From NCBI RefSeq assembly GCF_001510665.1, contig NZ_LMTI01000005.1, positions 480,583 to 544,582 on the forward strand: a DNA stretch of 64,000 nt. The letters are read 5' to 3'. A program made the position numbers and the translations under genes. Below the pieces are notes generated by a model. The model saw only the letters and a program-made list of their open reading frames with translations, ran no database searches and had not been told where the DNA came from. Position 1 is the first letter of the stretch. Every line of letters begins with the position of its first letter. Positions 7,958-17,610 of the stretch are shown here, in pieces. Source of the DNA: Bacillus sp. FJAT-27445 (GTDB lineage: Bacteria > Bacillota > Bacilli > Bacillales > Cytobacillaceae).

Positions 7958-10706
7958 CTCCGAATTATTGGAAGGAATTATTTCTACAACCATAAATACG
8001 AAATACCCGGACGTTCCACCTACCGATTCGGTATTTGATACTGAAGTGAACGCTCTGAGGCAGTCGCTGGCTCTCTTGTATCCAGTAAGTGATGAAGAAT
8101 TTGCGGAAATCAAACGAAAACTAAAAGCCAATATTGTCGTGCAAATGGACTTGGGTGTTCTCATCAAAGATAAACAACAACATTTACCGTGGCTATCCGC
8201 ACGGCGGTCGTCGTTAGACTTTTTCTTTTGGAATAGATATAAAAAGTATCTTGAAGAAGTAAAACACTGGAATCCCCGCGTAACAGGTAATCTTGGACGT
8301 GTTTCAGATGAAATTGTGGATTATCTTGGAGACCCGAAAAGCGATTCTCCGTTTCAGCGTCGCGGTCTAGTGTTGGGTGATGTTCAATCGGGAAAAACTG
8401 CAAACTATACTGCTATTTGCAACAAAGCTGCAGATACAGGCTATCGTGTCATAATTATTCTTGCTGGAATGATGGAAAACCTGCGGCAACAAACCCAAGA
8501 ACGTCTTGATACCGAGTTTTCGGGAAGAATGAGCCAATACCTGCTTGATCCCAAACAGGAGATTGAAAATGTGCCTGTTGGCGTGGGCAAGTATGGCCAA
8601 GAAAAACAAATTGCGACATTCACATCGGTTACAAAAGATTTTGACAAGAATATCCTCCGTGCGTTAAAGCTATCGCTACATAACGTGAACACAACCGTTC
8701 TTTTCGTTATCAAGAAAAACAAGAGCATTCTCAACAATCTTATTAAATGGCTGAAGAGCAATAACCTTGATGCAAGGGGAGCAATCAACCTACCAATGTT
8801 GTTAATTGACGATGAAGCGGATAATGCTTCCGTTAATACAAAGAAGGAAGACGAAGACCCGACGGCAATAAACGATGCGATTCGCCGCTTGTTGAAGTTG
8901 TTCAGGCAAGCATCATACCTTGGAATTACAGCTACACCATATGCAAACATTTTTATCAACCCTGAAACAACCGATGAAATGCGGGATGACGATTTGTTTC
9001 CAAGGGATTTTATTTATTCACTTTCTCCACCGACCAACTATATTGGAGCAGAGAGTATATTTGGAGAAGAGGCTCGATTTGGGCACTCTCTTGAGGGACT
9101 ATATCCGCAAGAGATTGATGCTTTTTTCCCGTTTACTCATCGGAAAGAGCTTGTTGTTAACGAATTGCCGCCAAGTATGAAAGAAGCTATGGCTTATTTC
9201 TTGATTGCTAACGGCATTCGTGATATTCGTGGCGATAACAAGAGTCATCGTTCTATGATGATTCATGTCAGTAGGTTCACCGATGTTCAAAATCAAATCA
9301 GTGGTTTAGCACACAAGTGGGTTGAAGATATGCGCTCAGACCTTCAAAATTATGCTTGCTTGCCCGAAAACAAAAGCGATGAAATCCCGAATATTGCATT
9401 TTTAAAAGCAGTATGGAAGAAACATAAGTTGTCGGAAAAAGCAGGTTCAAAAGGCAGTCCAATGCCCTGGCACAGGTTCTTGTCTGCATATCTTTTCACT
9501 GCGGTTTCTCCAATTGTCGTTCGTTCAGTAAACCAAAAAAGCAGTTCAACTGGACTGGATTATTATAGCCATAAGGAAAAGGGACTTCGTGTTATAGCTG
9601 TTGGTGGCAATAGCCTTTCAAGAGGACTTACCCTTGAAGGATTATGCGTCAGTTATTTCTATCGCAGATCACTGATGTATGATACGCTTCTTCAAATGGG
9701 ACGCTGGTTTGGTTATCGTCCTGGATATGAGGATCTTTTTAAGATATGGATTAGTGTGGAAGCTATTGACTGGTATGGATATATAACCGCAGCGGCCGAG
9801 GAATTGAAACGTGAAATTGTAAAAATGAAGGATGCCAGTCTTACACCTTTGCAATTTGGACTAAAGGTCCGTCAAGACCCTGCGTCGCTTATTGTGACTG
9901 CAAGGAATAAGATGCGGTCGGCAACATTTGTCAAACGTCCAATAACCGTTTCAGGGCAGCTGCTTGAGACTCCTCGGCTACGTGCAGATGCCGCTTCTTT
10001 GCAATTGAACAAAGAAGTATTTGAAGACTTTGTTAGGCGTTTACCCGATATTGGGCGGAGAGTTGAAAAAGAAGGTGCTAAGTATTTTTGGGAAGGAGTC
10101 AGCAAGGATGAGGTTGAACAACTTCTTCGCGATTTTAGAACCCATGTTTGGCAACTGAACTTTCAAGGTGTAGCTCTCGCGGATTTCATAAGAGACAGTT
10201 CTGATGTAGATGATTGGGATGTGTTTATTGCAGAAGGTTCTGGAGATGAATATGATGCTCTGGTCTGCGGCGAAGAAATATTAAGGATAAGACCTGAAAA
10301 ACGTGCTGTAAAAGCAACGAGTGATCAAATTAGTATCAGTGGTACAAAAGTGCGAGTGGGTGCAGGTGGCGCTGCGAAAATTGGTTTGTCGAAAGCTCAA
10401 AGAAAAGAAGCTGAAAAAAGGTTTCGTGAAGAAAATCCAGATGCACCACATATCCCTGACAAGGCGTACTTAAAAACCAACCGTCCACCGATTTTGATTC
10501 TTCATGTTGTTGCTGTTGACAAAGTTGGCACCAATAAAAAGGGTATTCTGCGGAGTCAGATTGATGCTGGAGTTCAGGTACCTGATTATCTGTTTGCCTT
10601 AGGTATTGGTATCCCGGACAACGGTGATGAGAAAATTGCGTACTACATGGTGAACATGGTTGAGCTTAAGAATTACTATGATGTCGAGGAGGACGAAGAC
10701 GAATGA
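7944..10706 (+). CDS. Z1 domain protein (helicase-like P-loop ATPase), defence operon gene 2
   Basis: A 920-residue protein. Superfamily-2 motifs are visible: Walker A GDVQSGKT at 145-152, Walker B LLIDDEAD at 286-293, motif III GITATPY around 328-334, and the RGLTLEGL / QMGRWFGYR elements around residues 555-595 that define the Z1 domain. The C-terminal quarter ends in a very acidic tail (VEEDEDE). Z1 proteins are annotated as putative endonuclease or helicase components and occur with GHKL ATPases in restriction-like operons. It overlaps the previous gene by 14 bases and the next by 4, so stoichiometric expression is likely. A nucleic-acid remodelling role is inferred from the motifs; nuclease activity is not evident. 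Confidence 0.88.
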   Translation: MAGTNSELLEGIISTTINTKYPDVPPTDSVFDTEVNALRQSLALLYPVSDEEFAEIKRKLKANIVVQMDLGVLIKDKQQHLPWLSARRSSLDFFFWNRYKKYLEEVKHWNPRVTGNLGRVSDEIVDYLGDPKSDSPFQRRGLVLGDVQSGKTANYTAICNKAADTGYRVIIILAGMMENLRQQTQERLDTEFSGRMSQYLLDPKQEIENVPVGVGKYGQEKQIATFTSVTKDFDKNILRALKLSLHNVNTTVLFVIKKNKSILNNLIKWLKSNNLDARGAINLPMLLIDDEADNASVNTKKEDEDPTAINDAIRRLLKLFRQASYLGITATPYANIFINPETTDEMRDDDLFPRDFIYSLSPPTNYIGAESIFGEEARFGHSLEGLYPQEIDAFFPFTHRKELVVNELPPSMKEAMAYFLIANGIRDIRGDNKSHRSMMIHVSRFTDVQNQISGLAHKWVEDMRSDLQNYACLPENKSDEIPNIAFLKAVWKKHKLSEKAGSKGSPMPWHRFLSAYLFTAVSPIVVRSVNQKSSSTGLDYYSHKEKGLRVIAVGGNSLSRGLTLEGLCVSYFYRRSLMYDTLLQMGRWFGYRPGYEDLFKIWISVEAIDWYGYITAAAEELKREIVKMKDASLTPLQFGLKVRQDPASLIVTARNKMRSATFVKRPITVSGQLLETPRLRADAASLQLNKEVFEDFVRRLPDIGRRVEKEGAKYFWEGVSKDEVEQLLRDFRTHVWQLNFQGVALADFIRDSSDVDDWDVFIAEGSGDEYDALVCGEEILRIRPEKRAVKATSDQISISGTKVRVGAGGAAKIGLSKAQRKEAEKRFREENPDAPHIPDKAYLKTNRPPILILHVVAVDKVGTNKKGILRSQIDAGVQVPDYLFALGIGIPDNGDEKIAYYMVNMVELKNYYDVEEDEDE

Positions 10707-11641
10707 AAATAACGCCTGAAATCCTCGAAAAGCAATGGAAGAGCATAAAATATACGGATGGCGGCTTTTTGCAGATTGATACGCAACACCCATTAGAGTG
10801 GCATATTGGATATCAGTCTATTAGCCAGCGGACGTTCCTACTTGTCAGTGACACAGAAATCGGCACGATTGAATCCTCAAAATCGATGAAAGTAAGCCGT
10901 CGTATGCGCGAAACGGATAATCGCTGGACGCTTTCTTTTGAGTTGCTTCGCAATGAGCAACAGGGTGTATTCGCCATTCTTTGTTGCGATGTAATGGAGC
11001 ATTCTCGCCTAGCGGCTAATGAGGAAGAGGCCTTGAAACTGGTTATTATGCGCTATAAGCAGTGGAGCAAGTTGCTGGAAACACAGCGGAGCGGTCTTAT
11101 GGATGAGTATAGGCGCAAAGGGTTACTCGGCGAGCTTCTGTTCTTGGAGCAACGCTTAGCTGCTTATGCAGCATTAGCTACGGTGCAGGGGTGGTCTGGC
11201 GCAGATGGCGGTGACCAAGACTTTGTGTATCCAGACGGTTGGTTTGAAATCAAGAGTATAGGAGTATCAGCAGTTAGTGTCACAATATCGTCTATGGATC
11301 AGCTTGATTGTGTCGATGATGGTGAATTAGTCATCAAACGAATTGACAAGGTTGCTCCAGACAAGCCAGGTGCAGTTTCACTTAATGATGTGGTTCGCCG
11401 AATTAGCACGAATCTCATGAATAGTGTGGAAGCACTCGACTTGTTCCGCGCAAAACTCAATGCGTATGGCTATATAGATTTGCGGGAATATTCGGAACAA
11501 AAATATTTCTGCTCAGGAAGACAGCGTTATCGTGTAGATGAATTTTTCCCGAAACTTACTAAGGCAAACGTTCCGACACAAGTGTCATCGCTACATTATG
11601 AAATAAACTTGCCTTCTTTAGTGGACTGGCAGAAGGAGTAA
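10703..11641 (+). CDS. PD-(D/E)XK nuclease-fold protein (DUF4420 type), defence operon gene 3
   Basis: A 312-residue protein beginning with an ATGA overlap. A restriction-endonuclease-like core is visible: E144 in GLLGELLFLEQ, D173 in GGDQDFVYPDGW, then E182-I-K184, giving the E...D...ExK arrangement of an intact active site. This matches the 'PD-(D/E)XK motif protein' family commonly found beside Z1 and AIPR genes. It is the most likely DNA-cutting component of the operon. Length is usual for the family. Which strand or site it cuts cannot be told. Confidence 0.85.
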   Translation: MKITPEILEKQWKSIKYTDGGFLQIDTQHPLEWHIGYQSISQRTFLLVSDTEIGTIESSKSMKVSRRMRETDNRWTLSFELLRNEQQGVFAILCCDVMEHSRLAANEEEALKLVIMRYKQWSKLLETQRSGLMDEYRRKGLLGELLFLEQRLAAYAALATVQGWSGADGGDQDFVYPDGWFEIKSIGVSAVSVTISSMDQLDCVDDGELVIKRIDKVAPDKPGAVSLNDVVRRISTNLMNSVEALDLFRAKLNAYGYIDLREYSEQKYFCSGRQRYRVDEFFPKLTKANVPTQVSSLHYEINLPSLVDWQKE

Positions 11642-11645
11642 ACGA

Positions 11646-13736
11646 ATGGATGCGCAAGAATTCAGAAAAGATTTTCTTGAAGACATTAAAGCTGATGCTT
11701 TAGCGACCGGTGAAGGTTCTTGCGCTTCTTTCGTCACTACGTTTGCTAGGCACCTGCAGGAAGCTGAATATCTCTTGGACTTCACCTCATCATACTTCGA
11801 AGGAACAGGAAAGCAAAACCGAAAGCTTCGTGTCGATGGATACGCGTACGATGAGTTCGACAAGACCATGAGCCTAATTATTGCCGATTATGATGTATCG
11901 GACGATGAGCGTACTCTTACCAAAACGCAAGCGGTACAATTGCAGAACAGACTGATTTATTTCATTGAAAATGCACTTAACACCCAACTTCACCAAAATG
12001 TGGAAATGAGTCGCTCGTGTGCAGACTTGGTTGACATATTACGCGAAAAACGGAAGGAAATTCGTAAGTACCAACTATTGATTTTCACGACTGCCAACAT
12101 CAGTGCGACAATTAAAATCCTTGAATCAGCTGATATTGATGGTGTCCCGTCAGAGTGCCAAATTTGGAATATTGAACGTCTATTCCAGCTGTGTGGTTCT
12201 GATACAGGACGACATATCATTGAAATAAACTTCAAAGAGCATTCTGAAAACGGTATTCCTTGTTTGGAAGCCAGTGGTGTTTCTACCAATGATTTCACAA
12301 GCTATCTCTGCATAATTCCGGGTACTATGCTTGCCGACATCTATGATAAATACGGTAGCTCGTTGTTGGAAGGCAATGTCCGCTCATTCCTTTCCACTAA
12401 AGTAGCAGTAAACAAGAAAATACGCACTACCATTTTGCAACAGCCGGAACGGTTCTTTGCATATAATAACGGTATATCAGCGACAGCAATGGATGTGCAG
12501 TTTGAGTGTACTGACCAAGGTTTGTTTCTTGTGTCTGCAAAGGATTTCCAAATTATTAACGGTGGACAAACAACAGCTTCACTTTCAAGTGCGAGATATA
12601 ACTATAAGGACAAAGCTAATCTCAGTGTAATTTTTGTTCAAATGAAGCTGACCGTAATTGAGCGGACGTTCGAAGATGATGATGCGACCACGCTGGTACA
12701 GAATATATCTCGTTCTTCAAATAGCCAAAACAAGGTTAGTGATGCAGACTTCTTTTCTACACACCCATTCCATGTTCAAATGGAGCGTTGTTCTCATCGG
12801 TTGGGCGCAAGGGGTACTGGTGGTTTGCAATTTGAAACTAAATGGTTCTATGAGAGGGCGCGGGGGCAATATCTCCAAAAACAAATGCGTATGACTCCAA
12901 GCGAAAAGAAGAAGTTTTTGTTACAAAACCCAAAAAACCAGCTTATTACCAAAACTGATCTTGCAAAAGTGCGTAACACATGGGATGGATTGCCGTATAT
13001 CGTCAGTAAGGGCGCACAGACCAATTTTACTGAGTTCGCGCAAAAGATTAGTGATGCTTGGGACAAAGATGAGGGTTTGCTTTTCGGAGATAAATACTTT
13101 CAAGAGTCCGTAGCTTTGTGCCTAATATTTAGATACACAGAAACTATGATACCCCGTCAGTCATGGTATCAACAGGGCTACCGAGCCAATATTGTGACGT
13201 ACACTATAGCGTTTCTTCATAAACTTATAAAAGTGCAGTTCCCAAAGAAAGACTTGGATTTAATAGGAATCTGGACTCGGCAAACCATTCCTGTTGCGGT
13301 GCAAAATGTACTTATAGAATTATCTGAATGCGTATATGACAAATTGACAGACCCGAAGCGAATCGTGGAAAACGTCACCCAATGGTGTAAGCGCGAGGGT
13401 TGTTGGATCAGTGTCCAGAGTATAGAATTCGAGTTACCCAACGAAATTGAGGATTGTTTGATTAGCCAAGATGAGATGAGGACCGTTGTTAGAGATGCAA
13501 AAGTAAATCGGCGCATAGAAATAGATGCTGACATAATGACAAGAGTTGTGGAAATCCGTTCTGACCAATGGCGACAAGCGATGGATTTTGCATTACGCAA
13601 ACGAATGGTTACACCCGAAGAACATACAGCATTACGAATTGCTTGTCAATTGCCGATGAAACTACCAACGCCATCACAAAGCAAAAAACTTATTGCGTTG
13701 CTGGAAAGATTACATGAGGAGGGATTCAAACTATGA
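11646..13736 (+). CDS. AIPR-family protein, defence operon gene 4
   Basis: A 696-residue protein starting four bases after the nuclease gene stop, behind AAGGAG. It shows the AIPR (abortive infection phage resistance) core: RFFAYNNGISATA near residues 270-282 and FQIINGGQTTASL near 301-313, followed by a region rich in S-R-S-S-N-S-Q and QNKVSDADF. AIPR members were first noticed in a phage-abortive mechanism of Lactococcus and recur in restriction-type operons with DNA methylases. The INGGQTT motif resembles the DGQ-type loops of ParB/DUF262 proteins, so a nucleotide-dependent DNA-linked role is possible, but this is inference. Confidence 0.85.
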   Translation: MDAQEFRKDFLEDIKADALATGEGSCASFVTTFARHLQEAEYLLDFTSSYFEGTGKQNRKLRVDGYAYDEFDKTMSLIIADYDVSDDERTLTKTQAVQLQNRLIYFIENALNTQLHQNVEMSRSCADLVDILREKRKEIRKYQLLIFTTANISATIKILESADIDGVPSECQIWNIERLFQLCGSDTGRHIIEINFKEHSENGIPCLEASGVSTNDFTSYLCIIPGTMLADIYDKYGSSLLEGNVRSFLSTKVAVNKKIRTTILQQPERFFAYNNGISATAMDVQFECTDQGLFLVSAKDFQIINGGQTTASLSSARYNYKDKANLSVIFVQMKLTVIERTFEDDDATTLVQNISRSSNSQNKVSDADFFSTHPFHVQMERCSHRLGARGTGGLQFETKWFYERARGQYLQKQMRMTPSEKKKFLLQNPKNQLITKTDLAKVRNTWDGLPYIVSKGAQTNFTEFAQKISDAWDKDEGLLFGDKYFQESVALCLIFRYTETMIPRQSWYQQGYRANIVTYTIAFLHKLIKVQFPKKDLDLIGIWTRQTIPVAVQNVLIELSECVYDKLTDPKRIVENVTQWCKREGCWISVQSIEFELPNEIEDCLISQDEMRTVVRDAKVNRRIEIDADIMTRVVEIRSDQWRQAMDFALRKRMVTPEEHTALRIACQLPMKLPTPSQSKKLIALLERLHEEGFKL

Positions 13737-15400
13737 GTGAACAGATAAGTTCTAAATACAGCGTAGTTGACTTGTTTGCTGGTGCAGGCGGGCTTAGTTT
13801 TGGATTCCTTCAAACGGGGCGTTTCACTGTGAAAGCTGCATTTGAAATGAATTCAAATGCACAGCAAACCTATCTTCGTAATCATAGAATTGAAAAAAGC
13901 AATATGTACAACGATGTCGAGGATGCTTTATCAGAAGAAACAAAGAAAAAGCTGGGACAGGTAGATATTGTAATCGGCGGTCCGCCGTGCCAAGGTTTTT
14001 CTAATGCCAATCGTCAAAAGAATCACGCTATAAGTCTGAACAACTCTCTCGTGAAAAAGTTTGTAAAGGCTGTTCTTCATTTGAACCCTAAGGCATTTTT
14101 GATGGAGAATGTAAGTATGCTTCAATCAGAAGTTCATCGTTTCTATGTAGCTGAGGATGATAGGGAAACCATTGAACAATACAATATTTCTACCACCGAT
14201 TCGCAAATTCTTCTACTTGAAGAAGAATTTGTATTTGATGATGTAATCGGCATTGTTTCAGATTCAGATTTAATCACTCATTATCTATGGGAAAACGATG
14301 ATTATCTCACTCTGAATGTAGTTTTCAAAAATTGCGGTAATACGGAAAAGCTTAAGGCCGCCTTAGCAAAGCATCAACGCAAATTAATTAAACTCGCTGA
14401 GGCGTTGATAGCTTATGAAGGAAATAACTATATCATTCAACAAGGACGAATTGCTGGAAAGGCTCTATTGAAATATTTTAAAGAAAACACAGTGGATGGA
14501 CTTTGCGAAGCAATAAAACCTTCTATCTTGCTCCAACGTATGCTTTCAAAAGCAATGGAAATTAAGGACAATAACATAGTAGTTGAAAGGTTTTCTGTTG
14601 CAGATGGTTTAGTTGCTCATGTAAAATCAATGTCCGTATTGGATTACATAACATCAATATTGGAAGCAGATTGCAACGGATACACCATTAATAGAGGCGT
14701 TTTGTCGGCAGCAACCTTCGGAGTGCCGCAAAAAAGAATGCGCTACGTTATTATGGGAATAAAGAAAGTTATCACAGACAGTATTGAATTGCCCGTAGGA
14801 ACTATCAAGGACGAGTACTTTAAAACAGTCCGTGATGCTATTTGGGATTTGGAAGAAGTTGAAACAACGATTGACATTGCGGTGGGAAATGCTGGAGTTC
14901 CCGTTGGAGAAGCGCCTGATGGGACTTCTGTGTTGGGGTTATCTTTGCGCGATTCAACCACTTTATATAACCATGTATGCACAGCAACGACCGAGCGTGC
15001 GCTTGAGAGATTTCAGGCAATTAAGCAAGGGCAAAACTTCCATAGCTTGAAGCCAGAACTTAAAACGACCTACTCGAATTCTGAAAGAACACAGAATACA
15101 ATTTATCTGCGTCTAAACTATGATGAGCCCTCAGGTACTGTTGTTAATGTAAGGAAGTCAATGTGGATTCACCCAACTCATGATCGTGCTCTTAGCATTC
15201 GCGAAGCAGCGCGTTTACAGACTTTCCCTGACAGTTTTGTTTTCTACGGCACAAAGGATTCCCAATATCAGCAAGTAGGAAATGCGGTGCCGCCAATTCT
15301 GGCAAAGGCAATTGCAGAGCATTTGTGTTGCTATCTTGATTCAGGAATTATGAAAACTACTCCAGAAGAAAAAAGAGGTGTTGAAGTTGGATTGATATGA
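13733..15400 (+). CDS. DNA cytosine-C5 methyltransferase with a large insertion, defence operon gene 5
   Basis: A 555-residue Dcm-type enzyme with ATGA overlap to the AIPR gene. Motif I is DLFAGAGGLSFGF (13-25), motif IV GGPPCQGFSNANR (about 82-94, catalytic Cys in PPCQG), motif VI MENVSM near 124, motif VIII QKRMRYVIMG near 332 and motif X GNAVPP near 516. About 200 residues separate ENV from QKRMR, where most C5 enzymes have 40-60, so an extra domain (residues roughly 140-310) is inserted before the target-recognition region. It should modify host DNA so that the rest of the operon acts only on unmodified DNA. The recognition sequence is unknown. Confidence 0.9.
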   Translation: MSEQISSKYSVVDLFAGAGGLSFGFLQTGRFTVKAAFEMNSNAQQTYLRNHRIEKSNMYNDVEDALSEETKKKLGQVDIVIGGPPCQGFSNANRQKNHAISLNNSLVKKFVKAVLHLNPKAFLMENVSMLQSEVHRFYVAEDDRETIEQYNISTTDSQILLLEEEFVFDDVIGIVSDSDLITHYLWENDDYLTLNVVFKNCGNTEKLKAALAKHQRKLIKLAEALIAYEGNNYIIQQGRIAGKALLKYFKENTVDGLCEAIKPSILLQRMLSKAMEIKDNNIVVERFSVADGLVAHVKSMSVLDYITSILEADCNGYTINRGVLSAATFGVPQKRMRYVIMGIKKVITDSIELPVGTIKDEYFKTVRDAIWDLEEVETTIDIAVGNAGVPVGEAPDGTSVLGLSLRDSTTLYNHVCTATTERALERFQAIKQGQNFHSLKPELKTTYSNSERTQNTIYLRLNYDEPSGTVVNVRKSMWIHPTHDRALSIREAARLQTFPDSFVFYGTKDSQYQQVGNAVPPILAKAIAEHLCCYLDSGIMKTTPEEKRGVEVGLI

Positions 15401-15473
15401 TTCCTTCAACTTCAACAAATATTGGGGACCTGATGACTATCGGTCAAGGGTTATTTTTGAACGAGGCTCGAAT

Positions 15474-16181
15474 ATGCAGTGTGTTTATTGCGGTAAAACA
15501 GCTAGTACAAGAGAGCATTGTCCTTCGAGAGCTTTTCTAAGTAAGCCATATCCATCTAAATTACCAACAGTTCCTGCTTGTGAAGGATGCAATAACGGAT
15601 TTTCTTCTGACGAATTGTATACAAAAGCATTTATCGTGGCGTATAAGCAATATTGCTTGTATAAATCAAACCCGAACCTATCTGAAAGAAGAGAAGTTAA
15701 AGATGCGCAACAGAAGTTTGAAGAATGCGTCAATTCTGGTGAAATTCATTTTGATGATAGAATTGCCAGAATTCTAATCAAGCTCGCAATATGTCACATG
15801 GCATATGAGCTTACTACTGGTTTCCCTACTGACTCGTGGGAAGGTATATTTGAATCCGTATCCTATACATTTCGACCAAACATGCAAGCTGATGAAGTTG
15901 ATTTTTGGGATGACTTTATTCCTATGAATGATAAAATTTTACCTATTATAGGTTCTCGAGCATTTAATCAAATCTATGTCCTCGAACCAAGAATGCTTAC
16001 AGCAGATAGTTCAGAAGAATATACTGCACCTTTTGCTGTAATGAACTGGATTGATGTTCAAGATAATAACTACCGGTATGTTTGCTGGCTTGACAAGAAA
16101 AATATACATGTAAAGCTCGTCATTGATGAATTCGTGTATGCTCATGTTGTTTTTGATGGGGCATATGGAACAACAATCTAG
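15474..16181 (+). CDS. HNH-type endonuclease-like protein
   Basis: A 235-residue protein. The N-terminal 45 residues form a zinc-coordinated HNH-like finger: C3-x2-C6, E14-H15, C36-x2-C39 and N40-N41 (ACEGCNNGFSSDE). The remainder is helical with no recognised family. Similar HNH_5-type proteins occur in defence loci and as stand-alone nicking or cutting enzymes. It starts 73 bases after the methyltransferase in the same direction with a weak ribosome site (GAGG), so it may be a sixth member of the operon or a passenger. Which histidine acts as general base (His15 is the obvious candidate) is inferred. Confidence 0.7.
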   Translation: MQCVYCGKTASTREHCPSRAFLSKPYPSKLPTVPACEGCNNGFSSDELYTKAFIVAYKQYCLYKSNPNLSERREVKDAQQKFEECVNSGEIHFDDRIARILIKLAICHMAYELTTGFPTDSWEGIFESVSYTFRPNMQADEVDFWDDFIPMNDKILPIIGSRAFNQIYVLEPRMLTADSSEEYTAPFAVMNWIDVQDNNYRYVCWLDKKNIHVKLVIDEFVYAHVVFDGAYGTTI

Positions 16182-16490
16182 AGAAACACTGAACGAGCTA
16201 ATGAGCTATGCTCCAGAAATAAGCCAATTCCATTAAATGCGATGGTTGAGTAACAGCATTAGGAATTCGCATTTAAGCCCTTCCATATGTGATTCAAGTT
16301 CGTACCTACTGTAATTAAGTTGGTATCTGAACGGGGAATAATCGTAAGGCAAATATATATCGGAAGCAATCCAAAGAATCGGGAGACGTACCGCTGGTAT
16401 TTTTTCTCGGTTCTTTTTTTATTTGTTCATAATCTAATCAACCGTTTGATTAAATTACGGCTTAGAGATAGCTTATGTTAAAAATTCTTA
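16182..16490. other. Intergenic, decayed
   Basis: AT-rich sequence with no open frame that I can defend. A long T-run at 16407-16424 interrupted by CTCGG may be part of a weak terminator for the HNH gene, but no clear stem was seen. Confidence 0.35.
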
Positions 16491-16616
16491 TTGGTAAAGC
16501 ATTTAATTGAACAAATTTGCGACTCACCTCACACCCACACGCATGAGATTAAACAGATATATACCAAACGAAAAGAAACGATTGAACGTGTCTTTGCAAG
16601 TGCGAAAGAAAGCATA
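16491..16616 (+). pseudogene. IS1182-type transposase scrap
   Basis: The frame contains HEIKQIYTKRKETIERVFA, the typical near-C-terminal block of IS1182-family transposases (the E of KRKETIERVFA.AKE is the DDE glutamate). Only about 40 residues remain, and at 16617 the sequence switches abruptly to a piece of the metallo-beta-lactamase gene. Confidence 0.7.
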
Positions 16617-16724
16617 GTTGGACAAGTACTAAATCTCGATAGCGATGTGAAAATTATTGTATTAAATAGTGGTGAAGGTCTAGGAGATAATAATGAAGCT
16701 TCTGTCGCCTTGAAAACAACATAC
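16617..16724 (+). repeat. 108-bp copy of the internal metallo-beta-lactamase sequence
   Basis: Bases 16617-16724 align without gaps to 3317-3424 of the secreted hydrolase gene; I count seven differences, all transitions. It is fused in frame to the transposase scrap just before it, giving a chimeric 93-residue frame that ends at 16772. No start or ribosome site supports expression. Confidence 0.85.
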
Positions 16725-16774
16725 TTGTGGATGACCGTCATTTTTTTGCATATAAAATTGTTATCTACATAAAT

Positions 16775-17608
16775 ACACCCGTTCTGTAATGTTCTAACTT
16801 TTTACTTAAGCTTATGGCGTTTAATCATTTTTACCAATTTTCTTCAATACGATAATGGTTTTTTAGTGTGAATAGTTCATATTCTTTAATATTGTAACCT
16901 GGGTTATATTACCTCTTTGTGACACGTAAAATTTTTTTATCCTATTCAAACCATTTTAGCGCAAGTGATTCCCCTAAATGTAACCTTGTATAAGAAAGAG
17001 CAGTAAGTATTATAGAAACCATTTCCAATCCATCGAAACTGTAATTCGTAAGAATCGTGCTAATTCTTCTTTTTCTAAAAAATTTATCTCATCCTATTAT
17101 TTATCTATTTCTTCTACTTTTGTATGATCTTCGGCAATTGTACGTTTTCCTTAGGGTTATATATTATGAACCCATTTTCACCGCGTGATTAAAAATCAGC
17201 CGTCCATATGAATGAATACCACTTAAATAATTGTGCTATATTTTTTTTGATGGCTCAATTATTCGCTTCTGATACAGTTGTTTAGTAATTTTCTTTTAGG
17301 AAAGAGCTCCCCATATGTTTAAAAAGTGTTTCATTTCTTTATTACGGGCTCTTACACTACTAATTTTTGCACTTTGAGTATAAGTATGTAGCCACTCTTG
17401 AGTAAACGTTTCAATTGACATTTTTGTTTCTTTTAAAAACTCCCATTTTTCCACTTCTGCTTCTACTTTACTTGCAGCCGAAACAGCTTCTTTTTTTGTA
17501 GAGAACCCCGACTATGTTATCTGCTTTTGTTTATTTGTTAACGAATATATTCGGAGAGAACCTGTATAACTCCATTAACCACTTCTTCGTTGTCGAATAT
17601 ATAGCCAT
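16775..17608 (-). pseudogene. Decayed tyrosine integrase (phage/ICE type)
   Basis: On the minus strand an ATG at 17608 with AGAGGTG upstream begins MAIYSTTKK and soon stops. Further on, TKKEAVSAASKVEAEVEKW, IETFTQEWLHTYTQSAKIS and SSVRARNKEMKHFLNIWGAL are readable, which is the arm-binding and core-binding region of Gram-positive phage/ICE integrases. Later pieces in shifting frames (GIHSYGRLIFNHAVKMG; LHLGESLALKW with the catalytic-Arg region altered; YNPGYNIKEYELFTLK) follow the family order down to about 16780. Multiple stops and frameshifts show it is inactive. It directly follows the zinc-finger gene on the same strand. No attachment site could be located. Confidence 0.7.
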
Positions 17609-17610
17609 GG

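Noticed and set aside
8441-8959. A long minus-strand frame inside the Z1 gene
   Set aside because: It is a shadow of a well-supported gene on the plus strand, without ribosome site or recognisable motifs.
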